In this document: in pieces, positions 1 through 9,427 of the stretch | How positions within the stretch are numbered: the stretch's first letter is position 1 | Layout of the letters: each line of letters begins with the position of its first letter | Assembly: GCA_017881915.1 (NCBI GenBank) | Contig: JADGQK010000010.1 | Span: 1-50,855 of the forward strand | Direction: 5' to 3' | DNA: 50,855 nt | Source: Chloroflexota bacterium | GTDB taxonomy: Bacteria > Chloroflexota > Limnocylindria > Limnocylindrales > CSP1-4 | The notes under the pieces: generated by a model | Databases searched by the model: none | What the model was told of the DNA's origin: nothing | Seen by the model: the letters and a program-made list of their open reading frames with translations, nothing else | Translations under genes and position numbers: made by a program

Positions 1-1
1 C

Positions 2-802
2 GGCTCCGATCCGACGGCGTGGACATCTACGGCGGCGGGGCTCGCGACGAAGATCAACGCGATCACCGCGGGCGGCAACACGCCGACCGCGCTCGGGATG
101 CAGACGGCTACGGCGGATCTCATCGCGCCGGGGCACGCCCGGAACCCCGTCGGTGGTGCCGTTAAGCGTGTGGTCATCTTTCTCTCGGACGGTCGCCCGA
201 ATCCCGATCTGGGGCCGAACGGCTTGCCCGCGACGAGCGCGGTGAACAACCAACGGCCGACCCAGGCCGACATCGACGCCTACCTCGGTTCGGCGGACAT
301 CGCCTACTCGATCCTGATCGGCACCTCGCCGTCTTACTACGCGATCGGCCAGGGGCCGCCCCTGAGCCCCGACATCAACGATCCGCCGATGATGAAGCTT
401 CTGGCCACGCCGGACGACCTGACAGCGGTCCCCCCGCAGATCTACTACTACAACGTTGTCGATGCCAGCGGTCTGCCCAGCGTCTTCCATCAGATCGCGG
501 GCCAGATCCTCGGCTCCGGCGCGCATCTCATCCAGCTCTATCCGACGCCGGTCGTCACCAGCGCCAGCGGACCCACCACGTCCGTCTCCATCACGGGCCA
601 GTACTTCACCGGCCTGACCTCGGTCACGATTGGCGGAGCTGCCTGGCCGGTCGTGAGCAGCACGGACACCTCGATCACGGTTACCCATCCAGCATCTCCT
701 CCGTGGACTCCGGGAGCGTCCGGCACGAAGGTCGACGTCATCGTCACGACCCTGGGGGGGACTTCGCCGATTACCAGCGCCGAAAAGTACACGTGGCCTT
801 GA
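2..802 (+). CDS. vWA-domain protein (TadG-like) with C-terminal IPT/TIG-like domain, 5' truncated by window edge
   Basis: Frame open from base 2: GSDPTAWTSTAAGLATKINAITAGGNTPTALGMQTA... resembles a vWA domain; C-term TPVVTSASGPTTSVSITGQYFTGLTSVTIGGAAW resembles IPT/TIG; stop at 800-802. Confidence 0.7.
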   Translation, partial: GSDPTAWTSTAAGLATKINAITAGGNTPTALGMQTATADLIAPGHARNPVGGAVKRVVIFLSDGRPNPDLGPNGLPATSAVNNQRPTQADIDAYLGSADIAYSILIGTSPSYYAIGQGPPLSPDINDPPMMKLLATPDDLTAVPPQIYYYNVVDASGLPSVFHQIAGQILGSGAHLIQLYPTPVVTSASGPTTSVSITGQYFTGLTSVTIGGAAWPVVSSTDTSITVTHPASPPWTPGASGTKVDVIVTTLGGTSPITSAEKYTWP

Positions 803-1180
803 TCCAGGAACCCACGCTGATGCGGCCCTCCTAGCGAACCGGATCGGTTGAACCGGGACCTTGGTGGGCGTCCACGAAACCCAGTGGGCTACCGGGCGAG
901 GATGGCGCCGTGCCACGAGACTGCGCGATCGACTGCTGCCGGCACCTGGTCAACTAGGGCCGGAGCCCGGTGGCAACGGCGGCAGCAATAGGGGCGGATG
1001 ACCCGGCCACGTCTCCCTGCCGATCGCCCGTTTCACGCTAGACGGTAGCAATGCGGTAGCCGACTGGAGCGACGCTGCCGCGTCGGTGGCTGATCGGAAT
1101 GGGAAGCTACCGGATTGCGCCGGCTGGAGCTGCGGGCTGCCCGCCCGAGGTGATTCTCTCGCTGCTGACCGGGATATCGA

Positions 1181-1438
1181 TCAGGAAGCCCGGCCTCGGG
1201 ACAGAGCGCGATAGACGAACAGGACGAGGATCGCGCCGAGCACGGCGATCACGATGCTCTCGACGTTCACGCCGGTCACGTCGCCCTTGTGGAAGACCGC
1301 GGCGGCGATGTAGCCGCCCACGACCGCCCCGACGATGCCCAGGATGATCGTGGCGATCACGCCTTCGCTTCCACCCACGACCATGTTCGCGAGAAACCCG
1401 GCAATCGCCCCGAGAACGATCCAGCTGATGATGCCCAT
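1181..1438 (-). CDS. GlsB/YeaQ/YmgE family (transglycosylase-associated) small membrane protein
   Basis: MGIISWIVLGAIAGFLANMVVGG...GIVGAVVGGYI, typical family sequence. Confidence 0.9.
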   Translation of the reverse strand: MGIISWIVLGAIAGFLANMVVGGSEGVIATIILGIVGAVVGGYIAAAVFHKGDVTGVNVESIVIAVLGAILVLFVYRALSRGRAS

Positions 1439-1547
1439 GGTGCTCCTTCCCTCACAGCGGCTCCCTACCGGCCGACCTTCGAATGATGCGCTAAGAGCGG
1501 GCCGGACGCCATCCGGAACCGAACAACGTTCAGCGGGTCGCCCGGTC

Positions 1548-2288
1548 CTAGGCGACAGGAATCGGGCGTTGCATGCCTCGCTCAGCCCTGCTCCGGATGC
1601 CGAGCAGCTGCTTGCGGATCATCACGAATACGCCAAACCCCAGGACCGGCAGGCTGAGCCTGCTCCAGGGCCGATCGCCGCCGCTGAAGGTCACCCGAAG
1701 TCGTTCGATCAGGCGCGTCCGATTGCCGGGCAGCGGCTCGACGACGAATGCCCAGCTGGCGGCGAACTCGGTCGGCTGAGCTGCGCCCATCAGCGCCCCA
1801 CCGGCCCGCAGGTTGGCCGGGGTCGAGTCCGCAGCCGTGCCGTTCGCGGCTTCGGCCTGCGAGCGCGCGAGATCCGTATCGAGGTACAACACGAGTGCAT
1901 GGTCGGGCTCGATCGCCTTGACCTTGAACCCACCGCCTGGATGGGTGGGCGCCACATCGCCAACGGCGAGCGCCTGAAACTCGGGCAGGATCTGATCGGC
2001 GCTCTTGCCCTTCATGTCGACCACGTCGTAGCTATACCAGCCGGCCCGACCGAAGCCCATCTGGACCAGCCAGGGCCAGACCGCAGCCGGCGGGGCGTCG
2101 ATCGTCACGGCTCGAGTCTCGTGAATGGGCGCGTTCGGGACGACATCATCACCGGGCAGAGGCTTGACCGCCTCCTCGGGATCGACTCCCCAGCGGAGCC
2201 ACCAAGGTCGGACTGTGATCCAGATCGCGGCGCCGCCGAGCGTCAGGGCGCCAGCGATCGCGGCCGTGAGGTAGCCGAGCTTCCTCAT
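1548..2288 (-). CDS. SRPBCC-like protein with N-terminal TM segment
   Basis: MRKLGYLTAAIAGALTLGGAAIW...RAVTIDAPPAAVWPWLVQMGFGRAGWYSYD; start placed at ATG 2288 (minus), the longer ORF upstream lacks family sequence. Confidence 0.75.
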   Translation of the reverse strand: MRKLGYLTAAIAGALTLGGAAIWITVRPWWLRWGVDPEEAVKPLPGDDVVPNAPIHETRAVTIDAPPAAVWPWLVQMGFGRAGWYSYDVVDMKGKSADQILPEFQALAVGDVAPTHPGGGFKVKAIEPDHALVLYLDTDLARSQAEAANGTAADSTPANLRAGGALMGAAQPTEFAASWAFVVEPLPGNRTRLIERLRVTFSGGDRPWSRLSLPVLGFGVFVMIRKQLLGIRSRAERGMQRPIPVA

Positions 2289-2493
2289 CAGATTGCTTCC
2301 TTTCAGCATCGAACGGCACTTGGGGCAGACGGTTAGCCGGCGGACTTCGTCGGTCCCTCGATCATCGGACCCGTGACGGCGGGCTGAAAGTGCCGATTCG
2401 CCTGAAGATGCGATTGGCGAACCAACTCCATCGAGCGGCTTGCCATCGTCGAATTGAGGGTTCGGGCCGGCCCTGCGTGCGCAAGAATGGCAC

Positions 2494-3480
2494 GTGCAGA
2501 TCGGGATCTTCGCGCTCAGCGCGATCGTCAGCCTGACCGCCAGCGTGCTCCTCGTATCGCGTATCGAGCGAGTTGGTGAGCGCCTCGGCTTGTCCGAGGC
2601 CCTGCTGGGACTGATCGCCGCGCTGGCTGCCGATGGTCCGGAGATCACCTCGGCGGTCACGGCGATCGCCGGCGGTCATGGCACGATCGGGGTCGGAGTT
2701 GCGCTCGGCTCGAACGTCTTCAACCTGGCCGCCCTGCTGGGCCTCAGTGCGCTGATCGCGGGCCGGATCGGGCTGCACCGCCGATCGATCGTCCTCGAGG
2801 GCGGACTGGGGGTCCTGATCGCGCTGCTCAGCCTCGCCGTCGTCAGCGGCGTGGTCGGTCCGCTGCTCGGGCTCCTGTTGGCCTTCGTCGCCTTCCTTCC
2901 CTACGTGATCTTCAGTGCCCTGCGCCCGGCGATCCGCCTGCGCGTGAGCCTGCCGCTGCGCTGGTCGGAATGGCTGGTGCTCGCCCTGGCCGAGGAGGAG
3001 TCGGAGCTGGCGATCGCGATCCGTCCCCGCCGGGGCGACGGCCGCGACGTTGCCGTGGCAGCAGTCGCCCTCATCACGGTCCTCGCGGCCAGCGTGGCCA
3101 TGGAGGAGGCGGCGACGAGTTTCGGCGGGCAGGCCGGGCTGGCCCCGATCATCGTCGGCGGCCTGATCCTGGCGGCCGTGACCAGCCTGCCCAACGCCGT
3201 GGCCGCGGTGTACCTCGCCTCGCGGGGACGCGGGGCCGCGATGTTGAGCACGGCCTTCAACAGCAACGCGCTCAATGTCATCGTGGGCCTGCTCATCCCG
3301 GCCGCGATCCTGGGCCTTGGGGCGCCGTCCCAGGACACGGGCTTCGTGGCCCTGTTCTATGTAGGCCTCACGGCCTGGGCCGTTGCCCTGGCCCTCCGCG
3401 GAAGAGGCCTCGATCGCCGCTCAGGCTCGATCATCATCGTGGCCTATCTCGTCTTCGTGGCGGTGCTCGCAACCCGCTAG
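2494..3480 (+). CDS. Sodium/calcium exchanger (CaCA) family membrane protein
   Basis: Multi-TM, alpha-repeat-like LIAALAADGPEITSAVTAI...GVGVALGSNVFNLAALLG and second repeat VTSLPNAVAAVYLA...NSNALNVIVGLL. Confidence 0.85.
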   Translation: MQIGIFALSAIVSLTASVLLVSRIERVGERLGLSEALLGLIAALAADGPEITSAVTAIAGGHGTIGVGVALGSNVFNLAALLGLSALIAGRIGLHRRSIVLEGGLGVLIALLSLAVVSGVVGPLLGLLLAFVAFLPYVIFSALRPAIRLRVSLPLRWSEWLVLALAEEESELAIAIRPRRGDGRDVAVAAVALITVLAASVAMEEAATSFGGQAGLAPIIVGGLILAAVTSLPNAVAAVYLASRGRGAAMLSTAFNSNALNVIVGLLIPAAILGLGAPSQDTGFVALFYVGLTAWAVALALRGRGLDRRSGSIIIVAYLVFVAVLATR

Positions 3481-3493
3481 CCGATGCACCTGA

Positions 3494-3829
3494 CAGTCGC
3501 GGGGCGCTCAATCCAGGTGGAAGATCTTCGACCGGCTCGACGGCGTGATCACGGGTTGCGCGGTGGCGATCGCGGAGACCGGCACGATCGTCCTCGATGG
3601 CGGACCCGACCAGGGCCGGCGGGCGCTTAGCCTCCTGCCCGATCTGCACGTCTGCGTCGTCCGGGCAAGCCAGGTCGTGGGTAGCGTCCCGGAGGCGCTT
3701 GCGCGCCTGTCGCCGAGCCGGCCGCAGACGTGGATCAGCGGACCCTCGGCCACCAGCGACATCGAGTTGGAGCGGGTCGAAGGCGTCCACGGCCCGCGCC
3801 TCCTGGACGTGATCTTCGTCGAGGAGTAG
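3494..3829 (+). pseudogene. Truncated LutC/YkgG (LUD domain) C-terminal remnant
   Basis: [62 protein letters not shown]...[33 protein letters not shown] matches the LUD C-terminal half; an in-frame TGA lies just upstream and the CaCA gene ends at 3480, leaving no room for the N-terminal half. Confidence 0.7.
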
Positions 3830-3853
3830 CGCCGGCGGGAGACCGGTTGGCTC

Positions 3854-5206
3854 ATGCCGGATTCCGCCAGATGGGCCATATCGACGGGTCGGCGGGCAAC
3901 CTATTCTCGCCCGGAAGTGAAGATCGACATTGCTCGGGTCACGGCTGCGATCCGCTCCGAGGAGTACTTCGCGACCTCCAGCGAGCAGCGCTTCCGCGCG
4001 GTCGAGCGCCGCCAGCTCCGTCTCGGGGCGCGCGCCGGCATGCTCGTCGTGCTCCTGGTGGCGCTGTTCGGCGGGGTGACCCTCAGCCTGATCCACCAAC
4101 CGTCGGCCCCACTCGTCATCGTCCTCAACGGCGGACTGGCCAGCCTGGCCGGGGCCGGCTACTGGCTGCTCGGCCGGCGGGCGCGCCATTACCCGGAGGC
4201 AGTGATCTTCGGGGTCACCGTGGCGGTGATCCTGGCCTGCGTCCTGCTGGGGCTCGGGGCCCCGGAGCTGGCGATCCTGACCAGCGGCTACCTGCTCCTG
4301 CTTCCGCCCGTCGTGTCACAGGTCGTCATGTGGCGGTCATGGACCCACACGCTGTGGCTGCTCGTGTTCTTCCTGGCTCTCCTTACCTTCGTCGCCCTGG
4401 CACCCGTGAACAACCTCGCCCCGATCGAGAAGCTCGACGTGCTGGTGCTCGGCCTGATCTCGGTCAGTGCGAGCTTCTCCGGTCATGTTCTGGGCTTTCG
4501 CGCCCGGGTTCGGAGCTTCCGCCAGTTGCGCACGATCCAGACGCTCCATCGGAGCCTGGAACAGCAGCGGCGTGAGCTGGCCCGGGCCCTGGCGGACCTG
4601 GAGCGCACCTCGCGGGTGGATCCGCTTACCCGGGTCGCCAACCGGCTCCGCCTGGATGAGGACTTCGAGGAGGTTCGAGCTCGGATGAATCGGACCGGAG
4701 GATCGTGCGGCCTGCTCGAGGCCGACCTGGACCGCTTCAAGGCGATCAATGACCAGCTCGGCCACCTGGCCGGCGACGCGGTGCTGCGCGCGGTCGCCCA
4801 GGCGCTCCAGCATTCGCTGCGGGCGGGCGACCACGTCTACCGCTATGGCGGCGAGGAGTTCGTGGCGATCATCACCGGCGCCGACGCCGCCGCAACGGAG
4901 GCGACCGCCGAGCGCCTTCGGGCCGCCGTCGAGGCCCTCGCGATCGCGCATCCGGATAACCCGGCGGGCAGCGTGGTCACGGTCAGCGTGGGCGGCACAC
5001 TGATCGGGCCGGCTGATATCGACGAGACGGACGGCGCCCTGTTCGACCGGGCCGACCGGGCGATGTACGCGGCCAAGACGAGCGGCCGGAACCGGATCGC
5101 GATGGATCTCCCGAGATGGTTCAGCTCGTCGTCTCCCGACGGCCGGGTCGCGCCGGACGGAACTGCGCCGGCACGGACCGGGTGGGCGGCGAACATGGGC
5201 GGATGA
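3854..5206 (+). CDS. Membrane-anchored GGDEF diguanylate cyclase
   Basis: N-terminal multi-TM region; DPLTRVANR...FKAINDQLGHLAGDAVLRAVA...VYRYGGEEFVAI; exact start uncertain (GTG ~3917 possible). Confidence 0.9.
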   Translation: MPDSARWAISTGRRATYSRPEVKIDIARVTAAIRSEEYFATSSEQRFRAVERRQLRLGARAGMLVVLLVALFGGVTLSLIHQPSAPLVIVLNGGLASLAGAGYWLLGRRARHYPEAVIFGVTVAVILACVLLGLGAPELAILTSGYLLLLPPVVSQVVMWRSWTHTLWLLVFFLALLTFVALAPVNNLAPIEKLDVLVLGLISVSASFSGHVLGFRARVRSFRQLRTIQTLHRSLEQQRRELARALADLERTSRVDPLTRVANRLRLDEDFEEVRARMNRTGGSCGLLEADLDRFKAINDQLGHLAGDAVLRAVAQALQHSLRAGDHVYRYGGEEFVAIITGADAAATEATAERLRAAVEALAIAHPDNPAGSVVTVSVGGTLIGPADIDETDGALFDRADRAMYAAKTSGRNRIAMDLPRWFSSSSPDGRVAPDGTAPARTGWAANMGG

Positions 5207-6408
5207 ACGAATCGAGCAACCCGCCGAAGTTCCAACCGGATGAGCCGCTGGCCGGCCCACCGGACCCGTGGCAGGGAGCCGACCAGCCAGTCGACCGTGG
5301 TGGTCCGCCCTGGTTCATGACCGAGATGATCGCGGCTGAACCGGCCTTCGCTGCCCGCTGCCTCAGCCGCCTGGCGGCCGACGGGTCGGCCGCTCGTCTG
5401 GCGGTTGAGCTGCGCCTCGCCGCCGCGGCCGGGGCGCCGGTCGTGGTCGTGGGCTGCGGCACGAGCGAGCACGGGGCGATCGGGGTGGCCGCGGTCCTGG
5501 ACAATGCCTGGCGGGCGGCCGGATTGGCCGGCGAGGGGCCCGTTTCCGCGCAGGCCTTCGAAGCGAGCCTCGAGCCGCGCGCCGGCCTGTGCATCGCGAT
5601 CAGCCATGATGGTGGGACGTGGGCGACGAGCCGCGCCCTTGAGGCAGCCCGGGCGGCCGGGGCGCGCACGGCGATCATCACGGTCAGCGGTCGGGCGCCG
5701 GGCGCCCAGGGGATCGACGTCGTGCTCGAGACGCTCGAGCGGGATCAGAGCTACTGCCACACGATCGGCTATACCTCGCCGTTGCTCGCGGCCACGGCAG
5801 TTGGGGCGGCCCTGACCGGCCAGCCCGTCGATCCGGCGATCGTCCGGGGGCTGATGGCGGCCGGTATCGACGCCGCGGCCACGACCGCCGCCGAACTGAT
5901 CGCGGCCGGTCTGGCGACCACCCGGCCGATCCTGACCGTCGGCTCGGGCGCTGATCGCGGAGCGGCCCGCGAGCTCGTTCTCAAGCTCGAGGAAGGGACC
6001 TGGATCCCGGCCGCCATGCGTGACCTCGAGACATTCGGCCACGGTCACCTGCCATCGACCGACGGATCCACGGGCCTGGTCCTGATCCTGGCCGAGCGCC
6101 GCGCCCGAGCCGAGCGGATCGCCCGGGCCCGTCAGGCTCTGGCCGCCGCCGCGGCCATCGGGATCCGGGCGGCCGGCATCTTCTCGGCCGAGGTGGCCGA
6201 GGCACTGGAGCCCGGCCTCACCCCGCTCGGGCGCTTGGTCGTGCCCGAGGCGCCGGCGCTGCCGGCGCCGGTCGCGGCGCTGCTCGGGACGGCGACCCCA
6301 CTCCAGCTGATCGTCGAGCGACTCGCCCGACTGGTGGGCACGAATCCGGACCCGATCCGCCGGACTGATCCCCGCTACGCCGAGGCGGCGGCCGTACTCG
6401 AAGGCTGA
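5203..6408 (+). CDS. SIS domain protein (GlmS isomerase-domain-like)
   Basis: PVVVVGCGTSEHGAIG...CIAISHDGGTWATSRALEAARAAGARTAIIT; ATG overlaps upstream stop (ATGA). Confidence 0.85.
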   Translation: MNESSNPPKFQPDEPLAGPPDPWQGADQPVDRGGPPWFMTEMIAAEPAFAARCLSRLAADGSAARLAVELRLAAAAGAPVVVVGCGTSEHGAIGVAAVLDNAWRAAGLAGEGPVSAQAFEASLEPRAGLCIAISHDGGTWATSRALEAARAAGARTAIITVSGRAPGAQGIDVVLETLERDQSYCHTIGYTSPLLAATAVGAALTGQPVDPAIVRGLMAAGIDAAATTAAELIAAGLATTRPILTVGSGADRGAARELVLKLEEGTWIPAAMRDLETFGHGHLPSTDGSTGLVLILAERRARAERIARARQALAAAAAIGIRAAGIFSAEVAEALEPGLTPLGRLVVPEAPALPAPVAALLGTATPLQLIVERLARLVGTNPDPIRRTDPRYAEAAAVLEG

Positions 6409-6454
6409 CGTCCGCGGGTCACGGGGCAGTGCTCGATCGGACCCTGTTCAGGAC

Positions 6455-6487
6455 GCTGTCAGGGAATTCGGCGGATACTCTGACAGC
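6455..6487. promoter_or_regulatory. Perfect 8-bp inverted repeat upstream of the 6579 ORF
   Basis: GCTGTCAG-N17-CTGACAGC. Confidence 0.45.
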
Positions 6488-6578
6488 GGCGCTGCCGGCC
6501 CTGCCCGGCGGAGCCCGCCCTCCTGTTCTCGGAGCCGTTCTTGCATCCCCGTCCAACACCCTCGGCCGGTGCGCGTTC

Positions 6579-7727
6579 ATGACCGACGAGTCGCTCGACG
6601 ATTTCGACTACGAGCCCCTCCCGAGTCGTCGGACCGTGGTCATCGTCGCGGTCCTGAGCGTCGTCGCGATCGTGCTCGCCGGAGCGTCGTTCGTCCTGAC
6701 CGTCCTTCGGCCGGGGGCCGCCGCTTCCGCGGAAACGTGCCGGGCCCTCTCCTGGGCGTCGCTGCCCGATCCATCGACGTTGCCCGCCGGCTGGACGCTG
6801 GCCGGCAGCGGCTTCTACTCGGATGGCTACAGCACCTCGCTCGTTGGCCCCGCCTCGACCAGCACCACGACGGCCACTCCCTCGATCTATGTCCGGCTCA
6901 ACTGCCTGGGTGGTGACGACCACCTCGCCCTGACCCGCTCACGCGATGCGGCCAAGGCGGCCGGAGCCACCGACCTCTCGTTCGCGAAGCTCGGTGATGA
7001 GTCGTTCGCCCTCCAGGACGCGACGGGCGGTGCAACGGTGTACTTCCGGCGGAGTGGGATCGTCACCTACCTCGTTGCCGCGGCCTCGGTCACGCCGGGC
7101 GAGCTCCAGCAGGCCGCCACGGCCGTCGACCTGGCGATCGCGGCGGCGACCGCGTCAGGGGGCTCGGGGATCATCAGCACGCCGCCTCCCGTACCGAGTG
7201 GGGGAGTGGCCGCCGCTTCGCCGGGCACGGTCACCAGCCCCGGCCCGATCGCAAGTCCCGCGAGCTCGCCCTCGCATGTCGTGCCGGACCTGGAGGCGCT
7301 CCTGCCGCACACGGTCAATGGCACGCCCTTCTCGAGCCAGAGCCTGACCGGCACGGATGCCCTTGGGACCGACGCCGCGAGCGTGGCCCTGGCCGCCTCG
7401 ATCAAGGGCTTCGGGAAGGTGCCAGCTGACTTCCAGGTCGCTGAGACGTATGACGCCTCGGGCACGGTGGCCCTCACCGTGATCGGATTCCAGGTCGTCG
7501 GGATCGATGGGATCCGAGTGCGCCAGGCGATCCTCGCGAGCTGGTTGGCCGCGGCCGCTTCGGGGATGACGACGACACCCACGACCATCGCCGGCAAGGC
7601 GTTGATCAAGGTCGACTATGGCGATGGCGGCCCGCTCGACTACGTCTACGTCCACGGCCAGACGGTGTTCGACGTCTCGACGGCCGACGCGGCCCTCGCC
7701 GCGACCGTCCTCGCCCAGTTGCCCTGA
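6579..7727 (+). CDS. Hypothetical protein with single N-terminal TM and Pro/Ser-rich linker
   Basis: MTDESLDDFDYEPLPSRRTVVIVAVLSVVAIVLAGASFVLTV...; long open frame with coding-like composition. Confidence 0.65.
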   Translation: MTDESLDDFDYEPLPSRRTVVIVAVLSVVAIVLAGASFVLTVLRPGAAASAETCRALSWASLPDPSTLPAGWTLAGSGFYSDGYSTSLVGPASTSTTTATPSIYVRLNCLGGDDHLALTRSRDAAKAAGATDLSFAKLGDESFALQDATGGATVYFRRSGIVTYLVAAASVTPGELQQAATAVDLAIAAATASGGSGIISTPPPVPSGGVAAASPGTVTSPGPIASPASSPSHVVPDLEALLPHTVNGTPFSSQSLTGTDALGTDAASVALAASIKGFGKVPADFQVAETYDASGTVALTVIGFQVVGIDGIRVRQAILASWLAAAASGMTTTPTTIAGKALIKVDYGDGGPLDYVYVHGQTVFDVSTADAALAATVLAQLP

Positions 7728-7772
7728 CGCCGACCGGTCGATCGCGGTCGCCGAGGCGCTACCCTTCAATCG

Positions 7773-7859
7773 GCCGAAGTGGCGGAACCGGCAGACGCGG
7801 CGGACTTAAAATCCGCTGTCCGCAAGGGCGTCCGGGTTCGAATCCCGGCTTCGGCACCA
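7773..7859 (+). tRNA. tRNA-Leu (anticodon TAA), CCA encoded
   Basis: Acceptor GCCGAAG/CTTCGGC, anticodon stem-loop GCGGA-CTTAAAA-TCCGC, long class II variable arm, GGTTCGAATCC T-arm, ACCA end. Confidence 0.97.
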
Positions 7860-7887
7860 CACCCGGGATCGCGCCGGCGGCGACCGC

Positions 7888-8562
7888 TCAGTAGCGGCGG
7901 CCACGCTGGCGGCTGAGGTCGAACGAGGCTGTATCAGCGATGGCCATGACCGCCATCGTGCCGGCCTGCACGGGATCGGAGACGACCAGGTCGACGTGCT
8001 CGCCGATCGAGCCGGCCATGTTCAAGGCGATCACCGGGATGCCCAGCGCCCGCAACTCGTCCACCGCCAGTGAGATCTGGCCGCCCATCAGCGAGCCGGC
8101 GAGGACCAGCATCCGGGCCCGGGGCAGGTCGGCCACGGCACGCACCGCCTCGGCGATCTGCTGCTCGCCCACCAGGGGGATGGTGTCCACGCTGATCCGC
8201 TCGCCGCGCAGGTTGTGGCGATCGGCCTCGCTCACAGCGCCGAGGGCAACCTGGGCGACCTGGGCGCCCGCGCCGATGACGATGACGCGTTTGCCGAAGA
8301 CGCGGCCCAGCGCCCGCGTGATCCGTACTGCCCGCACGACGGGCAGGGCCGAGAGCGTTGCCACCAGGGCCGCCTCCGGCGCTCCCTCGGTCTCCAGCTC
8401 AACTTCCACGAGGGCCGGCTCGCCATCGATGTGACGGACCGTCGACCACGCGAGCAGGCGGCCACCGGCCTGGCCGATGCCGTCGGCGATACGCGCGGCT
8501 GCATCGAGCTGATCCAGGTGATCCAGGCGGAGCGCGACCGGCGCGCTGTGTCTCGCGGTCAT
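7888..8562 (-). CDS. ACT-domain-like protein, possibly DUF5612 family
   Basis: MTARHSAPVALRLDHLDQLDAAARIADGIGQAGG (ACT-like) + ISVDTIPLVGEQQIAEAVRAVADLPRARMLVLAGSLMGGQISLAVDEL. Confidence 0.6.
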   Translation of the reverse strand: MTARHSAPVALRLDHLDQLDAAARIADGIGQAGGRLLAWSTVRHIDGEPALVEVELETEGAPEAALVATLSALPVVRAVRITRALGRVFGKRVIVIGAGAQVAQVALGAVSEADRHNLRGERISVDTIPLVGEQQIAEAVRAVADLPRARMLVLAGSLMGGQISLAVDELRALGIPVIALNMAGSIGEHVDLVVSDPVQAGTMAVMAIADTASFDLSRQRGRRY

Positions 8563-8603
8563 GCTTGGGATAGTACGGCCCAGCCCTCGGGCGTGCGGCC
8601 CGT

Positions 8604-9074
8604 TCAGGCTTGGAAGCTCGGGTCCTCCGGAGGCTTGACGGCGGCAGCGGCAACGTAGTGGGGCAGGAGCGTTGCCCAGCCGCCCTGATTGCGCTGGCGC
8701 CAGTGCTCGCCGTCGGAGCCCAGCCGCTCCCAGTCGCGGTGCTCGATCTCGACGCGGGTCGAGGTCTGACCGCGGGCAACGAACCGGATCTCCACCCGCG
8801 TCGCGTCGGAGCGGTCGCGGTTGAGGTGCCAGGTATAGCCAAGCCGGGTCGGTGGCTCCCAGATCGTGACTTCGCCCCAATCGTGCTCGGTTCCGCTCGT
8901 TCTGCGCTCGAAGATCCGTCCGCCGGGCCGGCCCTCGAGGACGACCGTCAGGCCGTCCTCGGCGGAGACGGTGTGGTCCGTGGGCCACCACTGGGCGATC
9001 CTCGCCGTCCACACATCGAACGCGTGCTCGACCGGGCAGTCGACGTCAAACGCCAGTCGGATTGGCTCGATCAT
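8604..9074 (-). CDS. SRPBCC / AHSA1-type activator homologue
   Basis: VDCPVEHAFDVWTARIAQWWPTDHTV...GGRIFERR...WGEVTIWEPPTRLGYTWH. Confidence 0.9.
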   Translation of the reverse strand: MIEPIRLAFDVDCPVEHAFDVWTARIAQWWPTDHTVSAEDGLTVVLEGRPGGRIFERRTSGTEHDWGEVTIWEPPTRLGYTWHLNRDRSDATRVEIRFVARGQTSTRVEIEHRDWERLGSDGEHWRQRNQGGWATLLPHYVAAAAVKPPEDPSFQA

Positions 9075-9427
9075 CGGCCGGGACGACCTGCGCCGCTGTT
9101 CGTCGCCACCAGCCGAAATCGCAGCGTCGCTTCACCCCATACTCGTTCCATGTAGGCGCGCACCGCCTCGACGCCTTCGTCGTGGAGCTGGTAGATGCGC
9201 CGTGTCCCGACGGGCCGCTCCACGACCAGGCCGGCGCGCTTGAGCACGCGCAGATGCCGCGAGACGGCGGGTCGACTGATCGGCAGCACGTCCGCGATCT
9301 CCTGGACGGAGCGCTCGCCGCTGCCCAGCAGTTCCACGATCGTGCGGCGATTCGGGTCGCCCAGCGCGTCGAACGGGTCACCGGCGGGGAGGGGTACGGC
9401 CACCTGGTCAGGCCGGCTGTTCGACAC
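9071..9427 (-). CDS. ArsR-family winged-helix transcriptional regulator
   Basis: DPFDALGDPNRRTIVELLGSGERSVQEIADVLPISRPAVSRHLRVLKRAGLVVERPVGTRRIYQL; 4-nt overlap with the 8604..9074 gene. Confidence 0.95.
   Translation of the reverse strand: MSNSRPDQVAVPLPAGDPFDALGDPNRRTIVELLGSGERSVQEIADVLPISRPAVSRHLRVLKRAGLVVERPVGTRRIYQLHDEGVEAVRAYMERVWGEATLRFRLVATNSGAGRPGR

Noticed and set aside
837-857. GAACCGGATCGGTTGAACCGG hairpin after the vWA gene
   Set aside because: Short stem, no T-tract; not distinguishable from background in GC-rich DNA.
8563-9012. N-terminal extension of the 7888 ORF
   Set aside because: Extension is antisense-frame sequence over the SRPBCC gene; family-like sequence begins at MTARHSAP (8562).
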